Of a stretch of DNA of 64,000 nucleotides, positions 44,507 through 54,888 are shown piece after piece. Made by a program: the position numbers and the translations under genes. The DNA lies in NCBI RefSeq assembly GCF_019097595.1, contig NC_080718.1, forward strand, positions 18,702,157-18,766,156, in the 5' to 3' direction. Within the stretch, counting starts at the first letter, position 1. Every line of letters begins with the position of its first letter. The notes under the pieces were generated by a model, which searched no databases, was not told the origin of the DNA, and saw only the letters and a list, made by a program, of their open reading frames with translations. The DNA is from Hemibagrus wyckioides (Eukaryota; Chordata; Actinopteri; Siluriformes; Bagridae).

Positions 44507-44568
44507 ATCTCTGCCAAGAGAACAAAAAGCCCAAAGACATGCTTCATTAACAGTCTCTTGGCAGGAGA
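44507..44568. repeat. Stem-loop with NFI-like half sites
   Basis: CTGCCAAGAGA (44511-44521) is the exact reverse complement of 44554-44564, with a 32-nt loop. Pairing extends outward by four or more bases with a single bulged G. Each arm contains TTGGCA/TGCCAA, an NFI half-site. Confidence 0.85.
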
Positions 44569-47500
44569 TGCTGAAGGTCAATAGATCGTTAGACAGCTTG
44601 TAGATTGAAGTGATAATTGTTTCCTTTCATAAACTACATGGATTCAAGACCGTATCAGGAAACAATTATTTAAAAATCTGAAAATTTTTAACCGTTTTTT
44701 TACCTTCACTGGAGCCCTATTATGAAAAACACTGCTGCACGGCTCTCACAGACAACCTATTACACAGCTGTACTTTGAAAGCAGACACATATTAAGCACT
44801 TTCTATGAACTGAATTGAACAAGACAGTTCTAAAATCCTGATGATTGCAATCGGTTCTACAGTAACTGTGGTTTACATTGGATTTGATACAATTTCACTG
44901 AAGAAATGAATACATACTTATGTATAATTGGCCAGGACAAAGGAAGAAGGCAATATATTCAATAATAATTTATTTACTCCAAGTAAAGAACTGCTTTATC
45001 CTGAGAACACATTCATCCTTTTCCCTTATTCTATTGTAAGGTCACTCTCTATCCAGGTAATGTATTCAGTGAAATGATCAGGTGACAAAAGGTTTGTGTA
45101 ATGTTACAGGATTAACATATAAATGATTATATTTGTGCAACCCATTCTGAAATCCCCCTGTAAATGCGTAACCATGTTCTTGTTGACATAAAAACTACTA
45201 ACAGGAAGATGGAGTGATAAATGGTGAAGATCTGCGGATGTGAGGTATTGGAGGGACTCTCCGTGTGAGTAACACAGCAACTCTTTCATTACCAGACACA
45301 CAAGCATAAAAAAAAAACCTTTCTTTTTATGCATTATAAACCATGTGCTAGTGAACTGTCCTGATGTTATGTTAAGAATCTACTCATTTATAATGTACTC
45401 ATTTATAAAGAATGATATGTTTCAACACTGCCCCACTCATATCACTGTGTTCCACTAGGATACTAAACTGAATCTGGTTAAGCCGAATTCCACACAATGC
45501 TGTTCTCCTGGTGTGTCTCAGTGGAGATCCCGATTGCTATCTTCCTAATCCACCTCTATGGCCGACCCTGCTTTAAGGGAGCAGACACTAGATGATTGTT
45601 TGTGTCATTGATGTAATGTCTGGAGTGCCTCCACTCTGTAATTGAGTGAAGTACTACGTGAGGGTGACAGACGTTGAGAGGACAGCATGCGTATTCCATT
45701 ATCATATGACACTGAGCTTCATTTAGAGTTTACTTTTTTTGTGCGTTTTTTTGCAGTTGAACACAATGTAGTAAATATTGCACATGCAAATGCATGTATG
45801 TATACATTACAGGAGTAACACCATGCCACTACGTGTATCTCTAACTACTTAATGCTTAAATATCCATACCTTTATAAGGATTTTCAACACAATGTGGGTG
45901 TGGCCTGAAACAGAATGGTTTTATTCGCTTATAATTTAAAAGAAAAATAGTTTTGTTTGTGTCATTTGGTTCTATTTCCCAAAAAACTGTAGTGGCTCAG
46001 CACCCACTGTAACCCTGACCAGGCAGTTACTAAGGATGAATGATGAAAGCTGTATATGCATTGTTAATGTTAACATGAATTTCTTATCAACTGTTTACAG
46101 TCCTGATGTGCACCAGATATCCTATGAACCAATTTGGCATGCTTTGTGAAAAGAAAAATCAATAAAATGATAGCTAACTGCATCACCGTGTTGTATCAGT
46201 ATGTGTGTTAGTCTAGAATACATTATCTATTCATTGCAAAGAATTAAGGAGGTCACTGAAATGTTCGAAAAATATGTATATTGTAAAAAGTAAATGTAAA
46301 CCAGTCTTTTGCAGATGTGTTGTAAATTCCAAGAATAAATCATACATTTCTCAATGTGATCTTATGATAATCATTACGGCCCTTCTAAACATGCACTACT
46401 AAATGACAAAGATCTGAATATTTTAAAAGAACCATCCATAAATATACTGGATTTCTGGGAGTTACTAATTACTCCAAAATCAGTCTGATTATGTGTGTTA
46501 TAAAAGTAGATTTGCTGATAGTGGAACAGTCGATGGGATAAATTTTAGGTATCATTTTAAAAAAACAGATGTATTACTATTATATAAAATGACTGACAAT
46601 TATTTTAGTTTCCCCAATTGTACTTAATACGGTAAAGTGCGACACAGAGTTAATGATTATTTCACAGTGTTCTCTCTGGCTAAGGTATTAAAAAAAATAA
46701 AAGGAGAGGTTTTACAGGACGACATTGTCAAACCTGCCACAACACTAGATAAATTATCCTAGAAAGTGAAAAATGATTCTTGCAAAATATCATGACTAAG
46801 ACCTTCTCAGTTTTCACAGGTGTTTTTCATTGTGTCCCAGAATGTGAACCAAAACTTTTTTTGTGGCTTCTGTGTTTGAAACTCTATCTAAAAGGAGTCG
46901 ATGAGTAAACGTAGAGCACAAAGTGTGATTGTGACAAATATGGAGGAGAGTACAATATCTTGTTTAAAATTGTTCTTATTTTATCACTGGCTTGTCAGAG
47001 ATTGTGTTTCTTGTTGTAATGGTATCAATGCAGCTCCTTACCACACATGCACATCCTACTCACAGTGTAAACAGACCCGGATATAAAAAAAAATATTAAT
47101 AATAAATATGGTGGAAATTGCAAAATATTACACCCCAATTCCATTCCACACAGACAAATCAGTGATTTAATTACATTATACAATTTCTAGATAACCCAGG
47201 TCACTGAACCCAATTTTTCACCCACTCTTTGAGGCCTGTTCACCGCACACTGTTCTATATTTTTCAGTTAGTGCTGTACAAATGGAATGTAAGCAGCGAG
47301 TTCAGCCAAGAAACTGTTATCTGGAACACACTAATGGATCAGTCAGTTGTGTCTTGTCAGTGCTTTTCTAGCTTTGGTCCTGGGAATGTGTTTGATAAAA
47401 AACATTTTTTTTCTCTCTGTGGCCCAATAGGATGCAGCATGTTAGACCCAAGGATGACAAAAGGTTTTGAAGAGTAGACTTATACTGAAAACACATGCAC

Positions 47501-48395
47501 AATACTTCAGACTTGCTATAAGACTATAGATTTCAATTTTTGGATCAGGAACTGGAGACATTCTCACAATCTTGCCTTAATGAGACTATCATTGTGGTAA
47601 CTGTGACAGCCTAAAGCTGGCGGTATACTTCAACTGAAAAAGAACCACCCAGTCGTCGGTAAACTCAAAGAGAAATGGGTGTTAAGTATTTCTAGGACAC
47701 TGTAGCGCCTGGAGGAACAGAATGGCTTTGAGAGGGCTGCATTGAATCGAATTAAAGCCAATTGAATGGAACTGAAATTAACCAAATAATTTTTGTCTTT
47801 CTGCATGTTCAACGTTTTGCCTGACTGCCAGTTGGAAGCATGCCATAAGATTATGTGTGCCTTTTGCATGCAGTACTGAATGATTATGATTTTGTATAAT
47901 TATATTGTACTTTACTGAATTGATGTATTTACTCTCATACATATATTACAACTATATAAATTCCAACTATGGCTATAAAATACTACATCATTTTAGGAAA
48001 TTGGTAAAATGATGTGGTATTCCTCCACGTTAGTATAGGCCTACATTTAACAAGAGTAGCCACGTTTTAGACTTCGTAATCAATGTTTGGTGTGAAATGT
48101 GTTTGTGACCTACTTTTATAATCTGTTATACTGTATGTTGATAATGTATTATTATTATTGTTGTTGTTGATGATGATGATGCTATACCTTAATTGACCTA
48201 GTTCTGTACCAAACATTGCATAGTCCTTATATACATCCTTAGATAATTACATTTTGAAAATGAATGTAGTGATTATCTATACATCAGGCACTGTCTCCAT
48301 GTGCGAATCCCTACACTAATTACAAAGCCACCTCTGTGCGTCTCATGTGCATATCGATTGCTTCCGGTTTTGTTAGGGCGCCTTTGACTTCTCCA

Positions 48396-48400
48396 CCAAT
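48396..48400 (+). promoter_or_regulatory. CCAAT box of gdf3
   Basis: ccaatcag about 97 bp before the chosen gdf3 ATG, in a locally more GC-rich, CpG-containing stretch (48360-48450). No TATA box is obvious. Confidence 0.5.
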
Positions 48401-48496
48401 CAGATTTCACTCCTCGCGCTTTTAGCAACACGTTCGCCGGCACTAACGATGAAAAGGCCTGTACAGCGTGAGTTTTTTTTGCAGCTTGCAGTCAAC

Positions 48497-49672
48497 ATGG
48501 CTGGTTTTAAGTTTTTATTTCTGTTGCCGTTGTGTGTTTTTGTGAGCACCGAGAACACGCACATTCAAGAACGACTGTTTTTAAGTTCTCTTGGGCTGTT
48601 AAGTCGACCGAGACCGACGATGCATGGCCCAGTGCCCTCAGTGTTGTGGAAAATGTTTAAAAAGGCTGAGAAAAAGCGCGAGTCGGATGCATGCACAGTC
48701 CCAGAGTATGGAGTAAGAGGAAACATTGTCAGATATGTGCTAGACCAAGGTGAGATTTCATGCCATTAACTTGTTAGCTTAAGCCATGTGGTTTATAAGC
48801 CGACTCTCATTAACCGCCAAATCTGGTGTTTCTCAACAGGCAGGGTGATTGTTGATTCCAGCAGTGGCTGCTCCGCGTGTGTAGAGCACCATTTGTACTT
48901 TAATATGTCTGTTCTGGAGGATGTTGAACAGCTTTCTTTGGCCCAGTTGGAAGTAAAGTTCAAACACGACTCGTTTCCCGCGTCACGCAAAGACCTCGCC
49001 TTCAACATGCACGTCTACAGAGTTTTAAGGAGCGCGTTAAAGGGCATGGCTCATGAATCCAGCCGTAAGCTGCTGATCTCCCAGTCTGTTCAAATCACCC
49101 TAGGGACTATTCGGTTTAACCTGACCGATCTGGCCGAGTCGTGGAGAAGACCGGGCAAAAACTACGGCATGGTGTTGGCATTGCAGGCCACTCATCTCAG
49201 CAACGAGCTGGACCAGGATGGTAATGTGAAAATCTCGCATCGAGGTCACGTGGAGATGCCGCAGTTGGTCTCGTCGCTTGTGGTCGTTTCTCTGAACCCC
49301 CAGCAGTGCAGATCAAGGAAGAAGCGCAGCGCCTATTACTTACCCGTCACTCCCAGCAACGTGTGCAAACCCAGACGCCTCTACATCGACTTTAAAGATG
49401 TGGGCTGGCAAGACTGGATCATCGCGCCCCAAGGATACGTGGCTAATTACTGCCACGGAGAGTGCCCCTTTCCTCTGAGCGAGAGCTTGAACGGGACTAA
49501 CCACGCCATTCTGCAGACACTGGTGCACTCATTTGACCCGAAAGGAACTCCTCAGCCATGCTGCGTTCCCATCAAACTGTCTCCCATCTCCATGCTCTAC
49601 TACGATAATAATGACAATGTGGTGCTCAGGCATTATGAGGACATGGTAGTGGATGAATGTGGTTGTAGATGA
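48497..49672 (+). CDS. gdf3: GDF3/Vg1 (dvr1), TGF-beta family ligand
   Basis: Two exons, 48497-48749 and 48840-49672, with an unusually short 90-bp intron, encode 361 residues. Vg1/GDF1/3 ligands form heterodimers with Nodal and are required for mesendoderm and left-right patterning. Seen: signal peptide [16 protein letters not shown], a prodomain, a furin site RKKR (244-247), and a 114-residue mature domain with all seven cystine-knot cysteines (VC, YCHGEC, PCCVP, CGCR). [21 protein letters not shown] is diagnostic of the GDF1/3/Vg1 group. An in-frame upstream ATG at 48449 would add 16 residues before the signal peptide. I prefer 48497 because the hydrophobic segment then starts at the amino terminus. 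AATAAA follows at 49701-49706. It is head to tail with bmp2. Confidence 0.94.
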
Positions 49673-49700
49673 ATAGTGGTTGTTTCTTTTATATGCATAC

Positions 49701-49706
49701 AATAAA
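49701..49706 (+). terminator. gdf3 polyadenylation signal
   Basis: AATAAA 29 bp after the gdf3 stop codon, so a very short 3'UTR is likely. Confidence 0.75.
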
Positions 49707-51055
49707 CTTTTGATTTAAAAAAAGGGCGTCACGTTTATTGTACTTTTAGCCACACGTCATACAGGCTACCTATTTCGGCGTGTGCAAGGCTCGATAACCG
49801 CCACTGGCTGGCGCGCTATGTCCAAAATATATGCAATGCACTTGAACAATACTAATCCCTCTTTAAAACACTAACCATTCCAGGCTAGGTTAGGTACCTG
49901 CACATTATATGATCTTAAATGTGCCCAAAATAATGTAATTCATTCAGTCAATGAAGATAAGATGACAAAAAGCCAGTTTGTTTTGTAAAACTATCTGTGT
50001 CTATAATATACCGGAAACATGCGCCCCAGACAGCTAATAATCCTATTTGACAGCATGAATAGTTTTTTTCCCTTCCTTTGCCCGGTTATGTGTTCACTCG
50101 TGACATCACTGAGCAACAAAAAGACGCTTGAGCAGAGAAAGAGAGCAGGACTTCAATGAACTTGGCTGCTGCACACTGAACTCCGTGGTTCTCTCTCTTC
50201 CTCTCTCTCGCGCGCTCTCTATTTTTTTTACAGCCTAAAAAGTATTTAACTTCACCTCACTATAAGTTGACTAGGCTACACCAGCAAGGCGTACTCTTCA
50301 GGGTTTTTAATGACGGACAGCTGAAATCATGTTGCACGAAAAGGCGCTCGGTGCTTTGGGACCTTTCCGGTTTCTGCATAACAGCTGTGCGGCGGTGGCG
50401 CGCTCTAAAATGAAAAACACTTTGTGAAACGGCAATAACAGACTTTAAAGGGGGAAAAAAACGAGAGAAAAAGCTGCGCGCTTGGAGTTTCAGCAGGACT
50501 CCAGGGCTCATCAGATGCGTGTTGGAAAGGAACGGGACGCAGTAGTGGGCTGCGCACTGACTTCAGCTGGACTTTATCCTCAGAGCCCACTTGGACACAC
50601 AGCACCTAGCACAGAACGTCGCGTCTTCTTTTCCATGTCTTATCTGAGACCCTTTCTTGCGGATATTTGCTTTTTTTGGTCGTTGTGGATGTTTCTGTGG
50701 ATCCACCGGAGAGTTTTATAAGGTGATCAGATACTTTGACAGCGTTTTCCTGTGTTTGAGGCGCGTTCTTGCTGCGCGTTTCTATTATAATGAGGAGAAG
50801 TTTGGACGATGACAGGCTCACAGTTACAGTATCTGTTTACATCAATCAGATCAGATGAATTTACATTACGTACAGGTCAGTTAAGTGATTAATGAAGGAT
50901 CCACGTCGGTAATAAATAGTTAAATACAAAAAAATATTGCTAATAATAACAACAGTAATAATAATGGCCAGCTCGAACCGGAGCCGTGGAAGTGCGTGCC
51001 GGCTAGTGGCATTTTGATCGCGCCGTCTTCTGCGCCTCGTCTCTCCGCCTCGTAG
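49707..51055 (+). promoter_or_regulatory. gdf3-bmp2 spacer: bmp2 promoter and probable spliced 5'UTR
   Basis: A CT-rich stretch (50190-50225) is followed by CpG-rich DNA to about 50800, as expected for a bmp2 promoter and first exon. A strong acceptor (ctcgtctctccgcctcgtag) ends at 51055, six bases before the bmp2 ATG, indicating an upstream noncoding exon as in mammalian BMP2. Candidate donors are AAG|GTGATC at 50722 or CG|GTAATA near 50909. I cannot choose between them. Confidence 0.5.
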
Positions 51056-51060
51056 TGATC

Positions 51061-52742
51061 ATGGTGCCGGTGTTCGCTTTGCTCATTGCGCAGCTCTTCT
51101 TCGGAGGCTGCACGGGTCTCCTGCCTGAGATCGGGCGCCGAAAGAACAGCTCTCACCTCTCCCAGGGCGCGCTGGACGCTTTCGAGCTTCGTCTGCTCAC
51201 CATGTTCGGGCTGAAGCAAAGGCCGAGTCCGAGCAAGTCAGCAGTGGTGCCGCAGTACATGCTGGATCTGTTCACCACGTATTCAGCCAACAGCGCCGAG
51301 CAAAAGCAACACAAAGCGAAGAACACAGTGGGCAGGAGCGCAGACAGATCCGCTAGTCGGGCGAACACAGTACGCAGCTTCCATCATGATGGTAAGCCAT
51401 CACACTTCACCTGAGCCTACTGATAAAGTTCTTTGAGCAAACCTCAGTGTCTGAGTGATCTGTGATCTGTTTGTTTTATGCTAAAAACTTCTTAGTCTAA
51501 ACTGTGTCACCCGGGTGCATCTTCATTAGCAGATTCATTTTGTTTCATGATAAAAAAAAAAAAAATTATTATGGATTTGTGTTGGATAGGACACACAAAA
51601 TGTGAGCAAATAGCCATTTAGAACCTTGAACTTTTTCCAGGATGCTTGAGATCTAAATTTGGGATTTAAAGCATAGTGTTATGAGTAACAGATTACTCTG
51701 TGTCAGTAAGTATAAACATACACTCTGGAAAGTAACTAGAAATGATTCATAGACCATGTTATTCACTACATTACTTGTGAACTTTGAATCATTTAGTGTA
51801 GTTACAAATAACTTTGAAATAGGTTTGTGACTAAGACTGTATCACCTTATTTAATTGCATGAGTGTACTCTGAGTATATTTTAATCTCTTCCAGAATCTA
51901 CAGAGGAGCTGTCACATCACAGTGGAAAGACAACTCAAAGGTTCCTCTTTAATCTGAGCTCCATCCCAGGAGAGGAGTTTGTCACATCAGCAGAGCTGAG
52001 GATTTACAGGGAGCAGGTGATGACGAACAGTAGCAGCAACAGCAGTGCAGGGTACCATCGCATTAACATCCATGAGATCATCAAGCCTGCACTTCCTTTT
52101 AAAGAGCCCATCACAAGGCTTCTAGACACTAGACTGGTTCAGCACAGCCTGAGCAAGTGGGAGAGCTTTGATGTGAGTCCTGCTGTCTTGCGGTGGACCA
52201 TGGAGGGTCACGCCAACCACGGCTTTGTGGTGGAGGTGGTTCACCCAGGCGATGCAGAAGGATCCTACAAGAGACATGTCAGAGTCAGCAGGTCGTTGCA
52301 TGACAGCGCAGACTCGTGGCCTCAGATGAGGCCGCTGCTGGTGACGTTCAGCCACGATGGCAAAGGACACGTGCTCCACTCTCGGGAGAAACGGCAAGCA
52401 CGAGGCAACAAGCCAAAGAAGAAACACAAAGCCAACTGCAGGAGGCACTCACTCTATGTGGACTTCAGCGACGTGGGCTGGAATGACTGGATAGTGGCAC
52501 CACCAGGCTACCATGCCTTTTACTGCCAAGGAGAGTGTCCTTTCCCTCTGGCAGACCACCTAAACTCCACTAACCATGCCATTGTACAGACACTGGTCAA
52601 CTCAGTGAATAGTAACATTCCCAAGGCATGCTGTGTGCCCACAGACCTGAGCCCCATTTCCCTCCTCTATTTAGATGAGTATGAACGAGTGATCCTGAAA
52701 AACTACCAGGACATGGTGGTGGAAGGCTGTGGGTGCCGCTGA
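51061..52742 (+). CDS. bmp2: BMP2, bone morphogenetic protein 2
   Basis: Two coding exons, 51061-51391 and 51895-52742, encode 392 residues (human 396). BMP2 is a secreted dimeric ligand for BMP type I and II receptors, acting through Smad1/5/8 in ventral patterning, heart and skeleton. Seen: a short signal peptide ([19 protein letters not shown]), the prodomain blocks [29 protein letters not shown] and [11 protein letters not shown], a furin site REKR (274-277), a basic heparin-binding start of the mature chain ([14 protein letters not shown]), and a 115-residue cystine-knot domain with seven cysteines ending VVEGCGCR. Teleosts have bmp2a and bmp2b, and the present data cannot assign which this is. 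Linkage to gdf3 is the best clue. gdf3 lies 1.4 kb upstream on the same strand, and no gene follows within the window. Confidence 0.96.
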
Positions 52743-53813
52743 CGGACACAGACACTACAACACACTTTTGCAAAGACACTTTATCTCCCATTACTACCCT
52801 TTATTTATGCTAAGTAAAGTTTTTTTAAAGGATAAAAACACATATTTTGGAAAAAATATATATAAATCTATATTTATGTCCACTAATGGGAAAATAAATA
52901 TTTTAATTGGAGTTCAACTAATGTATTTTATGATGTACATTTCAATTAGTTTAAATTCAATTTACACACATGAAGTATACTGGTCAGATTTTGTATTTAT
53001 TTCTATTGTAACCACTTTTAGTGAATAGGTTATATCTATTTATGTGTAATCAGGAAGACAAAAAAAAAAAGATAGATTCGTAAAATGTTCGAACACCTTA
53101 CATGGGTTTATGTGTCTCTGGTTATGTGTCTCCACAAGACTTGGGCTACTCTGTGCAGAGCTGCTAAAGCCCGAAAGTGTTAAAGATGTGTTGCAATTTC
53201 AGTTCCATCCACACTATAGTGTAAAATGGAGTACTGAATATATTCAATAGAATGAAACCATATAGAGCATTGGGCCTTTGTTAAGTACTAAGCAGTGGTG
53301 AATGTGAATGCACTTATCTAGAAGCAATGTGACAGGTAGTTGACACTGAATCCTCAGGAACTTTGCTGATATGCGTGAGATTCAAACTATGAGTCTATGA
53401 AATCTACCTACAATATAGCCTTAAACACAATTGCTATCTATGTTCTTTTTGTCCTGATGCTTTGGTTCCTTAAAGGTTACTTCATTACCCTTCTAATACC
53501 TTGTCAAGTGTCCTTAACTGAATATGTGTTGTTCACGAGATGGCATAATAATTATTTTAATGCCTCGAAACTGTCAAGAACTCTGTTATACAAAGGGGGA
53601 TGCTGTTGAAGTCAGCTTCTTTGTCATTTACATGTCCAGAAAGAGTACATAATGCAACCCCGTGCTGCTAGACAAATATTTTACTACAACAATTAACCCT
53701 CTGTTTTGTTTTTCTCATTCGGGGCTTTATATGTTAAATGAAATTGGCCAAACCTCCCAGTGTTCACTTACTTGAACTCAAATGTTAAAGATGTGTAAGG
53801 AAAAAAAAATAAA
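52743..53813 (+). promoter_or_regulatory. bmp2 3'UTR with AU-rich elements
   Basis: Strongly AT-rich DNA follows the stop, with repeated ATTTA-type motifs (for example tatttatttct near 52995 and ctatttatg near 53035) and AATAAA signals at 52893-52898 and 53808-53813. Vertebrate BMP2 3'UTRs are known to contain a deeply conserved AU-rich post-transcriptional control element, and 52900-53060 is the natural candidate here. The UTR end is not proven. Confidence 0.5.
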
Positions 53814-54831
53814 CAACTCTTGTCTAGGAGTCTTTAACAAGATTTATTGGCACTCAACACCAGTGAGGGTTGATAAAAACTATTCTGAAACACTTTTCTT
53901 ATTTTTAACCTGCATCTAGCTATGATCTCCACCCATTTTTCATTAACTGGGCAATGTAAATGGATGACCTGGGGTATGGAACGACTCTTGCCCTCCACAC
54001 TGAATAAAATAACCAATGTGAAAGGTAACAGAACAAAAGCTTTATAAGCTTACAGCTAGGTTAAAAGTCAGAGGGATTACAGCTCTACTTCTCTGTGGAT
54101 CATAAAACGGGGTCTGTGGGAAGTCCTCTTTTTATCTCTTTTACAGCTTTTGTTAAAATGGAACATGCTCCGCTTGGTTGATAAAATGTCTTGACATATG
54201 AGTGTTTAAAAAAATTGTCCAAAGTTCATTAGAGGGTCAGTAACTGTATGGTTTCAGAAAGTTCCACTATATCTTGGACACTCTCTTGAAATTAGAGTGT
54301 GTGGTTTACAGATGTGAGGAACCGATAAACCCTACCTGTCAAGGTGTGTGCTGAAGAATCCTTAGTGTATACGGTGCATCTGCTCGTCCTCACTTGCACA
54401 GCAATAAACTATTGATGTTTCAAAGTGATGTGATAACTTTATTGATCGATCCAGATGTGCTGTAAAGAATTTTTATGTTTCTCTTTGCATATTTATTGTG
54501 AAGTCGTGTGACGTTCGAGTGAAAAGGTGAAGATCTTTGTGGTTCATAATTTGTGTTGAGACCATGATAATTGTTGAGATAAGAGCACAGGAACTTCGGA
54601 GCTGCTGCTCCAAAGAGCACTTGTCTAGCCTGATGGCATAACAGATAATCGCTGGCTTTTATTTGGCTCCAAGCCAGCTTAATGTAAACTGTCTGCTTCT
54701 CATGCAATGTTATTGCCCTGACTAATAACCTTATGCTTACAAAATTCTAAAGTCCCCATAAATTTGATGCATGCTCGTTCCTACTCTACTAAACTATTGG
54801 GTTATCATTAAAAAAATTCTTTAACATCTTG

Positions 54832-54836
54832 TGTGC

Positions 54837-54886
<50 letters not shown>

Positions 54887-54888
54887 AT
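54832..54888. repeat. Compound (AT)n(GT)n(GTAT)n microsatellite
   Basis: Runs of at, then gt, then tatg units in sequence. Confidence 0.9.

Larger units (their letters stand above)
37346..48395. other. crls1-gdf3 intergenic region, no protein gene seen
   Basis: Apart from the listed SINE-like copies, I find no exon with homology, no RNA gene and no transposon termini. In human the corresponding interval holds other genes (such as LRRN4 and FERMT1). They are not detectable here, although very small exons could be missed by eye. Confidence 0.5.

Noticed and set aside
48793..49008. Minus-strand frames opposite gdf3 and bmp2 exons
   Set aside because: Antisense shadows of strongly conserved coding exons on the plus strand.
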